Assembly: GCF_009688965.1 (NCBI RefSeq)
Contig: NZ_AP021875.1
Location: 124,001-188,000, forward strand
DNA: 64,000 nt
Origin: Desulfosarcina widdelii
GTDB taxonomy: Bacteria; Desulfobacterota; Desulfobacteria; Desulfobacterales; Desulfosarcinaceae
Direction of reading: 5' to 3'
Part shown: positions 1-7,510 of the stretch, one piece after another
Position numbering within the stretch: position 1 is the stretch's first letter
Layout of the letters: each line of letters opens with the position of its first letter
Made by a program: the position numbers and the translations under genes
Notes under the pieces: generated by a model
Seen by the model: the letters and a program-made list of their open reading frames with translations, nothing else
Told to the model about the DNA's origin: nothing
Database searches by the model: none

Positions 1-2
1 GT

Positions 3-161
3 AGCCTGCTTAAAATCGGAAGTTTGGGTGATACAGTTATCGCCAAATCATCAACAGAAAAATGGTTTCTGAAAAGCTACGATGCCATACTGTCAAGCGA
101 AGGCTCGGCACTCATTCCAGTTTTAACGGACTATCTTAAAAAAGATGAATCAGACATTTGA
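3..161 (+). CDS. C-terminal fragment of an unidentified protein
   Basis: An open frame enters from the left edge and runs 52 codons to a TGA at 159-161, ending in DYLKKDESDI. No start is visible because the gene begins outside the window. The fragment has no motif I recognise. Its last 12 bases overlap the 3' end of the opposite-strand gene, so the two are convergent. It could be a chance open frame, but its codon use looks like real coding sequence. Confidence 0.45.
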   Translation, partial: SLLKIGSLGDTVIAKSSTEKWFLKSYDAILSSEGSALIPVLTDYLKKDESDI

Positions 162-1043
162 ACCTTCCATAGACAATGCCCTTCCAGCCACCCGCTGTAA
201 CCACATAGCGCACTGTTCCGGTCCGCCAGCTATCCATGGCTGTGTTGAGTGAATCTTGGTAAATAGATCTTTGTGCTGGATATCACCTGCCAGAAAAATT
301 AATGCGAAATGCACCCGACGCATGATCAATTGGAACAACCGGTGGCTGTCCATTGCTTTTTCAATTTCAGCCGGAATCTTTTGTAATCCATTCCATGGTC
401 CAATATACCGCCGCAGATACTCTTTCACCAGATCAATGAGACTCCTATCGTTCCCCTCAAGCATCGGATATATATAGAATTTCAGCATATCGACGGCTTC
501 CACTCGTGTGCTGTCGTCCTTGATAAAGGCTTGCCAGCATGACCTTTTAAGTAGCGTAGACTCGAACTGTAGCTGGCTCAGTGGCAGAATGTTGCTAAGC
601 ATAGGGAACTCCTTTACCTCGCAGGAACGCTGAACCATCCAAACGATGGACGGTTGGCCCTTCAATAGCTGGTACTCACGGCTATTAAAGCCATGAACAA
701 CAGCGGCTTCCGTTAACCGGCAGGCCACGATGTCTGGATTGATTCCTATGAGCGGTTCCTTGCATTCGCATGAATTTTCAATGTCCTCGTCGGCCATGCA
801 GGTTCGGCAGTAGGCAGCAGATCGGTAAATGCTCTGCATCAGGTTCCGTGTCTCTTGGAGCAGGACGGCTATCTCGATGCAGGCCTGCGGTTGTACAGTG
901 TGGCCGGCGTCCTCAGCCAAATTTATCTGTTTGGCTAACTCATCGATGGAATCGTATTCTGGGAAAACGAGTTGGTTCTGTGATTCAACGACGGGATGTA
1001 CTGTACGTTCATTTTTTGTGAATAAATCCATGTTGTCCTCCAT
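150..1043 (-). CDS. Hypothetical protein with a central cysteine cluster
   Basis: This 297-residue soluble protein is not recognised. It has no signal peptide or membrane segment. Five cysteines fall in a short stretch at about residues 79-94 (CRTC, then CEC), which could bind a metal. The rest is alpha-helix-like with many Leu, Ile and Arg residues. A second in-frame ATG (MDLFTKNERT) lies four codons in and could be the true start. The upstream region at 1044-1219 is AT-rich and shared with the divergent lipoprotein gene. Gene reality is well supported by length; function is unknown. Confidence 0.6.
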   Translation of the reverse strand: MEDNMDLFTKNERTVHPVVESQNQLVFPEYDSIDELAKQINLAEDAGHTVQPQACIEIAVLLQETRNLMQSIYRSAAYCRTCMADEDIENSCECKEPLIGINPDIVACRLTEAAVVHGFNSREYQLLKGQPSIVWMVQRSCEVKEFPMLSNILPLSQLQFESTLLKRSCWQAFIKDDSTRVEAVDMLKFYIYPMLEGNDRSLIDLVKEYLRRYIGPWNGLQKIPAEIEKAMDSHRLFQLIMRRVHFALIFLAGDIQHKDLFTKIHSTQPWIAGGPEQCAMWLQRVAGRALSMEGSNV

Positions 1044-1219
1044 GCCGGTTTAAAACGTTGATTTTTTTATTTATTAAACTGGCAAAAGGGAGGCTGACAT
1101 TCGTAACATCAATAAATATTATGGATTAAATCAATATTGACATTTTTTATTAAACTTTTTTGGTACAGAAACCGATATTGAATTAAAAATAACCTTTAGA
1201 TTTACAGTAGGAGTTATCA

Positions 1220-1837
1220 ATGCTGGAAGATATCTATAAACCAACGGTTTCTTTTAAGAAAAACTTAGTTTTCTTTCTGGTCATTTTTGTATCATCGATG
1301 ATCACAGGTTGTGGTAAAGATGCTTCTGATCATCGGAGCGAACTTATAGAATCCATAGAAAATAAGTTTGAGAATGTATATCACTGTGATGATATAGAAT
1401 CATATAAGATAGATAAAAATGAGCAAGTTATTTATCCTGAAATGTCTTTCAGAGACAAAGGTAATAATAAAATAATAATTTCACATAATTCATTAAAAAA
1501 TAATAGTAAGAAAATTGTTTTTAATGGAAAAAGTTATAATATTTCAAAGTCATCATTTTTATTTTGGGAAAAAATAGAAATATTTCCTTCATCCTATGAT
1601 CAAAGTGATTTTCAATATTTTAAATGTAATAATCAAGGTTGCAGACTGATTGATCCAAATAATGATCACACGTCATCAGTTAATTTCTTTGCAACTCTTC
1701 TCATTGGTGCTGTGTTTGGTTTTGATGCTGGTGACGGTGCTGCAGGTGAGCTAATTACAAAATATGAAATGAGGATCTTAATTCCTGATGATATTAAAGC
1801 CATAACCATGCAAGTTAATTTAGGCAACCACGTCTAA
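1220..1837 (+). CDS. Putative lipoprotein, unknown function
   Basis: A 205-residue product with a lipoprotein signal: a basic n-region (FKKN), a hydrophobic stretch and a lipobox ending MITGC at about residue 31, so Cys31 would be lipidated and the protein held in the envelope. The start has a good ribosome site (AGGAG at about 1209). The mature part is Lys/Asn/Ser-rich, and a Gly-rich hydrophobic segment (FFATLLIGAVFGF) lies near residues 153-170. It is the first of a run of plus-strand AT-rich genes leading to the AHH nuclease. No family recognised. Confidence 0.65.
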   Translation: MLEDIYKPTVSFKKNLVFFLVIFVSSMITGCGKDASDHRSELIESIENKFENVYHCDDIESYKIDKNEQVIYPEMSFRDKGNNKIIISHNSLKNNSKKIVFNGKSYNISKSSFLFWEKIEIFPSSYDQSDFQYFKCNNQGCRLIDPNNDHTSSVNFFATLLIGAVFGFDAGDGAAGELITKYEMRILIPDDIKAITMQVNLGNHV

Positions 1838-1867
1838 AATCAAAAATTATAATTCTCAGGAGAAAAT

Positions 1868-2035
1868 ATGGCTAAATTTAGTATTGTTTATAAAATAATA
1901 TCCAAAAAAGATCAACGGAATATGCATATAGATGCTCTTGATAAAAATGATTCCGTTGCGAAATCAAAAATGAAATTATCTCAACTATACGGTAACGACT
2001 ATAAAATAATAAGTTCGGCTAAAATTGGCAATTAA
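1868..2035 (+). CDS. Small 55-residue protein
   Basis: ATG at 1868 follows a good ribosome site (CAGGAGA, about 1857-1863) and reads 55 codons to TAA. The product is basic (MAKFSIVYKI...SSAKIGN) with no signal peptide or membrane segment. It lies 30 bases after the first lipoprotein gene and 27 before the next, on the same strand, so it is probably co-transcribed. The pattern of short beta-strand and helix resembles small cytoplasmic proteins, but no family is recognised. Confidence 0.5.
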   Translation: MAKFSIVYKIISKKDQRNMHIDALDKNDSVAKSKMKLSQLYGNDYKIISSAKIGN

Positions 2036-2062
2036 ATAGAATCAGTATTTATGAGGGCAACA

Positions 2063-2476
2063 ATGGATAAAAAAGTATTTATGCTAAGATTACCAGCAGT
2101 GATCATTTTAATTACTTTTTGTTCGATATTTTTAATGTCATGCGATAACAGCACTTTAAACAAACAACAAAAAATAGATAATTGGACTCAAAAACCTGCA
2201 TTTAAAACGCTTTCTTCAGATGAGCATAATCAGTTTTTTGTTAGAAAGTTAGCCAATAAATGGATGACGCATTGGAAAAAATGTATCAGAAATAATAATT
2301 TTATTTGGGGAATACTTTTCTCTTCCTTATATCTATCAGCCTTTTTTTATGCAACGCCTGTTGTTTTTTTAGGTGATTTAATTACTTTAAACATTGGTGC
2401 TGCAATTGGCTCTGTAATCGATGGAGTTGGTGGTTTAATACATGCTTTATTTGCATTATTTAGACTATTTATATAA
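2063..2476 (+). CDS. Putative lipoprotein with hydrophobic C-terminus
   Basis: I chose the ATG at 2063 over the in-frame ATG at 2051 because GAGGG (2054-2058) is then correctly spaced. The 137-residue product has a signal peptide and lipobox (IFLMSC). A polar stretch of about 60 residues follows, then a strongly hydrophobic C-terminal half: an aromatic membrane segment (LYLSAFFYATPVVFLG) and a Gly-rich segment (AAIGSVIDGVGGLIHALFAL). The layout of lipid anchor, short polar linker and hydrophobic tail recurs in the gene at 2927. No family recognised. Confidence 0.6.
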   Translation: MDKKVFMLRLPAVIILITFCSIFLMSCDNSTLNKQQKIDNWTQKPAFKTLSSDEHNQFFVRKLANKWMTHWKKCIRNNNFIWGILFSSLYLSAFFYATPVVFLGDLITLNIGAAIGSVIDGVGGLIHALFALFRLFI

Positions 2477-2534
2477 TGTAGTTTTAGGAAATAAATATTA
2501 TTAGACAGATTTTTGTGGATCAAAGGATATTAGT

Positions 2535-2858
2535 TTGAAATATATATGCAAATATTGTGGAAACAAGACACAAAATTCAATGTATGCGCAATCAAACTGC
2601 GTGCAAAGCCCATTCAAAACACATTTGCTAATTACTGATTCTGGTAAATACGTTTGTAAATATTGCGGAATAAAAAATACTAATTCATTTTTTGTTAGAG
2701 GGTTATGTTCCAATCGGGTAAATGAGCATCATGAAATAATAAATGATATTAACTTTTATCTTTGCAAATACTGTGGCATAAAAGGGAATGATCCAATTTT
2801 TATTAGGCATAATTGTTCTAAAAGTCCACATGGTAAGCATGAATTAGTCGATCAATAA
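2535..2858 (+). CDS. Triple C2CH zinc-repeat protein
   Basis: This 107-residue protein is three copies of one unit of about 34 residues. Each begins Y-[IVL]-CKYCG, has a third Cys about 15 residues later and a His about 7-9 further on. Each unit could hold one zinc ion with a C-x2-C...C...H set. The start is TTG at 2535, supported by AAAGGAT at 2522-2528. There is no signal peptide, so it is probably cytoplasmic, unlike the flanking lipoproteins. Similar single units (CKYCG ... HPxGKHE) occur in small bacterial proteins of unknown role, from memory. A nucleic-acid or protein-binding role is only a guess. Confidence 0.6.
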   Translation: MKYICKYCGNKTQNSMYAQSNCVQSPFKTHLLITDSGKYVCKYCGIKNTNSFFVRGLCSNRVNEHHEIINDINFYLCKYCGIKGNDPIFIRHNCSKSPHGKHELVDQ

Positions 2859-2926
2859 TTCACAAAAAATAGCGTGATAAACGATTCGATTATTTTTTCT
2901 ATATAGTTAATTAATGAGGAGGATAT

Positions 2927-3427
2927 ATGTCAATTGATAACATTCATCTAAATAACTATATAAAAAAAATAAGTTTTATATTTCTTATCGTTTTACCAGT
3001 TTTGATATTAACAGGATGTGGAAGCAATAATATTCCCTTGGAAGAACGTATAAGAAACGACTATGTAAAAAATCATAGATTAGACAGATATTACGAGCTG
3101 CATGAAAGGTATGATGGAGTAAAAGTTGTACTTTGGCTGAATAGTGAGGAAGATCGCTCATGGTTTCTAAATTTTCCAGTTTGGGCCTTTTTCTCAATTA
3201 TGCCTGATTTGCCGGAAGTTTTAGCGGGAGGTGGTGTTATTGGTATTATCTATTTTGTTGCTTGGTGGATTGGCGTTACATTGACAGGTGGAGGTATATT
3301 AGCAGTCCTTGCATGGTTAGGTGCTATGGCTGGTGGTATTCCGGGTATTCCTCCAGCGATGGTAGGAATTGTATTTTTATGTTCGATGTTTGTAATACTG
3401 GTAAATATATTCGGAATGGTTTTTTAG
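2927..3427 (+). CDS. Putative lipoprotein with Gly-rich membrane-like tail
   Basis: A 166-residue product preceded by GAGGAGGAT (2915-2923). The signal peptide ends in a lipobox LILTGC with Cys at about residue 31. A charged linker of about 50 residues (LDRYYELHERYDGVK) follows. The last 80 residues are hydrophobic and Gly-rich, with two or three possible membrane segments. The stop is one base before the start of the AHH nuclease gene, so the two are translationally close. The architecture parallels the gene at 2063. A pore-forming or delivery role is speculation. Confidence 0.6.
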   Translation: MSIDNIHLNNYIKKISFIFLIVLPVLILTGCGSNNIPLEERIRNDYVKNHRLDRYYELHERYDGVKVVLWLNSEEDRSWFLNFPVWAFFSIMPDLPEVLAGGGVIGIIYFVAWWIGVTLTGGGILAVLAWLGAMAGGIPGIPPAMVGIVFLCSMFVILVNIFGMVF

Positions 3428-3428
3428 A

Positions 3429-3980
3429 ATGACTTTGAACGGAGGTAGCCGGATAGTAAAGACCTATTTCATCGCTCTTGCATTAACATTTAGTATGATA
3501 TTCAATGCATCAAGTACAGCTCATTGCAGTATCTTCAGCAATGCAAAAAAGCAAATTACAAAAAAACTGAAATCAGTAAAAAAGGGTACTGGTGTCGGTA
3601 AGACGACCGGCGGGTCAAGCGTAGTATTGGCCAACAGGCTTGGAATAGCAGCAAGAAAAGGATGGGCAGCACATCATGTCATTCCGGTACAATTGAAAAA
3701 CCACAGAGCTTTAAAAAAAATCGGAATGGATATGGATGAAATAGCTAACGGCATAGCCCTGCCTACAAAACCTGGCTTGGATCCAAAATTGCCTTTGCAC
3801 CGAGGCAGCCATCCATCGTATACTGCCGCAATAGCTCAGGAACTAGATCAAATACCGGTTGATGCATCTGTTAGTGAAACCAAACGGATGGTAAGCAAAA
3901 TACAAAAAAAATATAGACAAAAATTAGAATCAGGAACACCATTGCATGATAAATATGGAGCTTCAGATCCATGGTATTAA
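3429..3980 (+). CDS. Exported AHH-family nuclease (probable toxin)
   Basis: The 183-residue protein has a Sec-type signal (hydrophobic TYFIALALTFSMIF, residues 12-25), a basic linker rich in Lys and Gly, then an AHH nuclease core. That core shows WAAHHVIPVQL at about residues 77-87, NGIALPT, and LPLHRGSHPSY at about 121-131. The AHH superfamily belongs to the HNH/endonuclease VII group and is usually the C-terminal toxic domain of large polymorphic toxins. Here it is nearly the whole protein. The ATG at 3429 has no ribosome site of its own; GGAGGT at 3441-3446 lies inside the frame and would suit an ATA at 3453, so the start is uncertain. The 3' end overlaps the next gene by 10 bases, as in toxin/immunity pairs. 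Confidence 0.75.
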   Translation: MTLNGGSRIVKTYFIALALTFSMIFNASSTAHCSIFSNAKKQITKKLKSVKKGTGVGKTTGGSSVVLANRLGIAARKGWAAHHVIPVQLKNHRALKKIGMDMDEIANGIALPTKPGLDPKLPLHRGSHPSYTAAIAQELDQIPVDASVSETKRMVSKIQKKYRQKLESGTPLHDKYGASDPWY

Positions 3981-4489
3981 AAAATAGAATAGAAGATTTT
4001 ATAGAGATAATTGGTTCTATTGATTGGTTTTGTAGAATTGGAAGCAATTACATTTTCGATAACAAAAATTTGAAATACGCAAATAGCAAAAAAAACGCTC
4101 AATCATGTTGGATATCAGAATCATTTGAAGAAGCAAGTTCAGTTGCCTGGGAGGCCTTCAGACAAGTTATCGTTACAGAAAAAAAGAAATTAAAATATTG
4201 GGAAAAAAGTTTTAATAAATGCCATGAAAAGCTTATTAAAACATTAAGCACTTCAGAAAGTGCGTTAAAATTAATTAGTAGTCTTAATCAAGATGTTGAT
4301 GAGTTCGCATCGAAACTGCCCTTTTTAGGTGCAGTTGGTGAAATAATTGTATCAGATTTAAAGCCAGAATATGATTTTTTTACTACACAAATACCTTTGT
4401 ATATTGAAGGTGTTTGGGTTTGTGGTTGGGAAGGAAAACTAAACTCCGAAAAGTTCGTGTATCCAAAAAAAAATTTCATTATTTATTAA
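3971..4489 (+). CDS. Putative immunity protein for the AHH nuclease
   Basis: A 172-residue protein whose ATG lies inside the last codons of the nuclease gene (10-base overlap). It has no signal peptide. It carries several Trp and acidic residues (DFIEIIGSIDWF, YIEGVWVCGWEG), as often seen in immunity proteins. The family is not recognised, so the role is inferred only from size, coupling and position directly behind a nuclease toxin. The gene is AT-rich like its neighbours, and no further gene follows for 1 kb. An unrelated cytoplasmic protein remains possible. Confidence 0.5.
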   Translation: MVLKNRIEDFIEIIGSIDWFCRIGSNYIFDNKNLKYANSKKNAQSCWISESFEEASSVAWEAFRQVIVTEKKKLKYWEKSFNKCHEKLIKTLSTSESALKLISSLNQDVDEFASKLPFLGAVGEIIVSDLKPEYDFFTTQIPLYIEGVWVCGWEGKLNSEKFVYPKKNFIIY

Positions 4490-4765
4490 CTAACGTTTGG
4501 TTAAATGAAATACCACGTGGCGAAGAAACCCTCCAAGTCTATTGCAGAATACCCCCAAGATTGTCCAACAATGTGCATGCCTCTGTAGCCACAGGCAAGA
4601 TCAAGCATGTTGCGGTATTTGGTACGAAGCTGAAATGGCGTAGAGGGGATGTGACATCTATCAGTCTGTCAACTAATCTTGATGAATAGCAATGCAACGG
4701 CTTTATGGCCCCCATTTACGGTCATTTCATCGTAAGTTCGCCTAAATATGGCTCAAGCAACCGTA

Positions 4766-4879
4766 TTTGTTCCGCTTTCTGGCCAATTCTAAGCCGATTC
4801 TCCCGTATTTCGGTCGTTTGCGTATATCATGGCATGCGTTAACGGTGAAAATGCCACATTGCAGGTGTCGCACCCGAGA
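4766..4879 (+). repeat. Diverged 114-bp direct repeat, copy 1
   Basis: This copy aligns without gaps to 5023-5136. Blocks such as TTTGTTCCG, ATTTCGG, ATGGCATGCGTT and ATTGCAGGTGTC are shared; by eye about three quarters of positions agree. Both copies end near CGAGA/GGAGA. Confidence 0.7.
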
Positions 4880-5022
4880 TTGGTAATATCGGTAATTCAC
4901 CAGACACGATAGCAACCAAGCCGTACACAATTTCAAGTTAGGAGCTATAGCATACCTGCCAAAAATTAGATAAAACGGCAGTCAATATTCACGGCATCGC
5001 AAGAATATAGTCCAACAATAGT

Positions 5023-5136
5023 TTTGTTCCGTTTTCTGACTAACCATGAGACCGTTCTCCTGCATTTCGGCTGCTTACACGTATGATGGCATGCGTTCAT
5101 CGTGATAATGGCGTATTGCAGGTGTCACGCTGGAGA
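5023..5136 (+). repeat. Diverged 114-bp direct repeat, copy 2
   Basis: Second copy of the repeat at 4766-4879, same orientation, 257 bp downstream start to start. Neither copy encodes a supported protein. The divergence suggests an old duplication of a non-coding segment. Confidence 0.7.
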
Positions 5137-5305
5137 AGGGTAAGATCGACTTTTTGTGGTTCTATGATCACTTTTTAACCACAATCAAACTTTATTAAAA
5201 TTCTGCCAATCGTCAATATGGTAATGCTATCCATGTACCAACAGATAGGAGTGGTGAACAAAGGGTTAGAAGCAATTCAGCCAGATTCAATCTGCACAAC
5301 TATAT

Positions 5306-5339
5306 AGCCATAAGAGTTAAGATATCAATTCTTATAGCT
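5306..5339 (-). terminator. Hairpin downstream of the polymerase-like gene
   Basis: Imperfect inverted repeat with arms of 13 bases (AGCCATAAGAGTT and AATTCTTATAGCT, 11 of 13 paired) around GATATC. It lies about 160 bases beyond the stop of the minus-strand gene at 5498. There is no long T run, so terminator function is uncertain. Confidence 0.3.
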
Positions 5340-5400
5340 TAGGTTTACGGTGTTGCCGCTTGCGGCGTACTGGAGCTATAGATACCATGTCATGCTGTCG

Positions 5401-5417
5401 TACCGCCGGAGGCGGTA
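5401..5417. repeat. Perfect 7-bp stem hairpin
   Basis: TACCGCC-GGA-GGCGGTA is a perfect palindromic hairpin. A second tight one (GCCGC-TT-GCGGC) lies at 5355-5366. Both are GC-rich islands in AT-rich DNA close to the 3' end of the polymerase-like gene and resemble small REP-like sequences. Confidence 0.45.
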
Positions 5418-5497
5418 GTGGTGCATGTGATGATACATACCGTGTTACGCTGATAGTGTCAGATATAGCCTTAAATGTTAGTTGTCTGTATGTGAAC

Positions 5498-7210
5498 CTA
5501 TGTACGAGTGTATTTAACAAATTCAGCTTTCTTCTCCTTACTGACGATCGGTTTAATCTCGAAAGTGGGTGTCTCGAACCCAGAACGTTCACCAGCCATG
5601 GTGATTAACTTTTGAGGTATAATATCGCCTGTAATTAGTCCATCGTGCTCATTCTTATAAACAGGGATGCCGTCTTCACTGCACAATATGGTTAAGTGGT
5701 GGATAAAAGCAGCCTCTTGGCCTTGTAGCATGAACGCAGACAACGCACGCTTACAAGATGCTATGTGTTTGGGTTTTCTTAGCTCTTTGTTTCCTTTCAA
5801 CCTGTCTATCAATATTGGCTTGCTGTTTGGTGATTCCCGTAAGCCTTTCTCTTTGAACTTCATGCCGCAGGCGTTTTTCCAGTGTTTTAGTCCACTGTGC
5901 CTGTATATGTAGCGTTTATCATTGCAATAGTAGAGATATGTACCCCATTGATTTGTTGCCTTGATCAAGGGCTTGAAGTGTTCATGGAGAGCTCTTAGAT
6001 GCCTATTAATCCTTAGTATTTCGTAATCGTTCTCCTTGCTTATTAGTTTGTAAATTTTGCCTTTTTTATTCCAAAGAAATGTGCCCATTATTAATGAGTA
6101 GAACACTCTTTTCCACTTACTCTCTGACAGCCCCACAGATTCAGCCAGGTCTTCCCTGTTAACTGTACCGTTTACGTAATTATAAAGCCATGGGCATTTT
6201 ATTCCACTATACTCTAACTCATGGTGAAAAATGTATGCTTGACTTGATTTTACATCATAGTTGTAGAGGCCATTTATACCCGCCATACAGAGGTTTTTAA
6301 AAACTTTTGATGCACTTTGAAAGCCACCGTTTCTTTCGGATAATCTTCCACCTTTTTGGATTGTGTAGGCCGCTTTGTACGTGTAGACCGGATCGTTACC
6401 GTCTGCATCGCTTAGCAATACCGGGAACTGGGCAAGGATAGTGCTTTGTGCTTTCCGGCAGTTGTTTAGCCGGCCCCTGGCTTTAGATAGCTTTTTTTGG
6501 GCTTCCTTGTGCTTAACCGAGTCCTCCCCACTGGTACGCTTAGCCTCATCAAATTCACTTTGGCAGTGTTTCATTTTGCGTTCGAGGGCATTGACGAATG
6601 TACCAGCCTTCTTGGGCCTGAAAGGAAAGGGTTGCAGCGCCTTTATGCTGCGACGTATTAAAGTCGGGGTATTAAAATCATCGCCATGTTTGTTGACATA
6701 CCTGAACCTGCTAATGACCGGAGACCGCCACCGCTGACCAGTCATCAAATTGACCATCGGAGATCTTTTACCAGACCCTGTGCGCTTTAACCATAAATCA
6801 CGCCAACGCTGATTTACATTTTCATAGGGCAATTTGACGACTGCTCTGTAGAGGTCTCCTACAAGCCTGAACTCCCGGGACTTACCTCTTTGGATGCTTT
6901 CAGGCTTAATTTCAATGACATTGGCATCCTTTAACTTGTGTACCTTGAAACCCCGACCAAGTTCACGTTTGATGAGCCCGCTGTAGATTGGTATAAACGG
7001 TCCATCTTGATCGCTGTGTTTATCCACTATGAGCATTGATGCGCATACGTGAGCGACAAAGCGATAGTACAAACCCTGGTCAGAGTCCGGTACATTGCTT
7101 AGCTTGGCATCCACTGTATCTTTCAGAAAGCGGTACAAAGCATCGGTAGTGCGGTACTTTTTCTGAAAGCGCCCTCGTCCGTAGTAGCTTTTTTTTCCGT
7201 TTTTACCCAT
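5498..7210 (-). CDS. Polymerase-like protein of a mobile element
   Basis: The 570-residue protein starts with a very basic tail (MGKNGKKSYYGRGRFQKK). A probable winged-helix-like segment follows at about residues 85-130 (PIYSGLIKRELGRGF...SREFRLVGD), and a Lys-rich coiled coil lies at about 210-260. The C-terminal half carries three elements in the order of a family-A polymerase palm: YDVKSSQAYI (motif A-like, about 325), KRVFYSLIMGT (motif B/O-helix-like, about 370), and NEHDGLITG (motif C-like, about 530) preceded by LQGQEAAFIHHL. No exonuclease domain is seen. I infer a nucleotidyl polymerase or replication protein of an integrated element. The match is by motif only, so other folds are possible. 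The gene is cut off from its upstream neighbour by an insertion sequence. Confidence 0.5.
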   Translation of the reverse strand: MGKNGKKSYYGRGRFQKKYRTTDALYRFLKDTVDAKLSNVPDSDQGLYYRFVAHVCASMLIVDKHSDQDGPFIPIYSGLIKRELGRGFKVHKLKDANVIEIKPESIQRGKSREFRLVGDLYRAVVKLPYENVNQRWRDLWLKRTGSGKRSPMVNLMTGQRWRSPVISRFRYVNKHGDDFNTPTLIRRSIKALQPFPFRPKKAGTFVNALERKMKHCQSEFDEAKRTSGEDSVKHKEAQKKLSKARGRLNNCRKAQSTILAQFPVLLSDADGNDPVYTYKAAYTIQKGGRLSERNGGFQSASKVFKNLCMAGINGLYNYDVKSSQAYIFHHELEYSGIKCPWLYNYVNGTVNREDLAESVGLSESKWKRVFYSLIMGTFLWNKKGKIYKLISKENDYEILRINRHLRALHEHFKPLIKATNQWGTYLYYCNDKRYIYRHSGLKHWKNACGMKFKEKGLRESPNSKPILIDRLKGNKELRKPKHIASCKRALSAFMLQGQEAAFIHHLTILCSEDGIPVYKNEHDGLITGDIIPQKLITMAGERSGFETPTFEIKPIVSKEKKAEFVKYTRT

Positions 7211-7510
7211 ATAATGATCTTTCCACGATCAAGAAAAACGTCAAATTTGATTTTTTTCGTCTACAGGTCTATTTCCGCCGGCGTTAAATCAATCGCTTGA
7301 ATCCAGTCGAAATCATCGAATATTCGATTAAGTAGTGCCCGTCCAGAAACAGCGTATTTGAGTTCTCTTCGCGGAACAAAAAATTGAGCGCTACTTTTTT
7401 GAGAAGTACTTACGAAGGTGCCGCTCTTATTTTACGGTCATATGTGCATAAAGGCTCTTTTCGTGCCTACCTTTCCATCGGGTCGTTGCGCCGAACGGAA
7501 AATCCCGTTT
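7211..7510. other. Non-coding DNA between polymerase-like gene and transposase
   Basis: About 130 bases of the original upstream region of the minus-strand polymerase-like gene, then what is probably the non-coding left end of the insertion sequence (from about 7340). No gene is seen. Confidence 0.4.

Larger units (their letters stand above)
4490..5497 (-). other. 1-kb stretch without a credible gene
   Basis: No open frame here has convincing coding character. The stretch holds the 114-bp diverged direct repeat (4766-4879 and 5023-5136) and several hairpins near 5306-5417. It looks like decayed mobile DNA between the toxin cluster and the polymerase-like gene. Confidence 0.5.
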
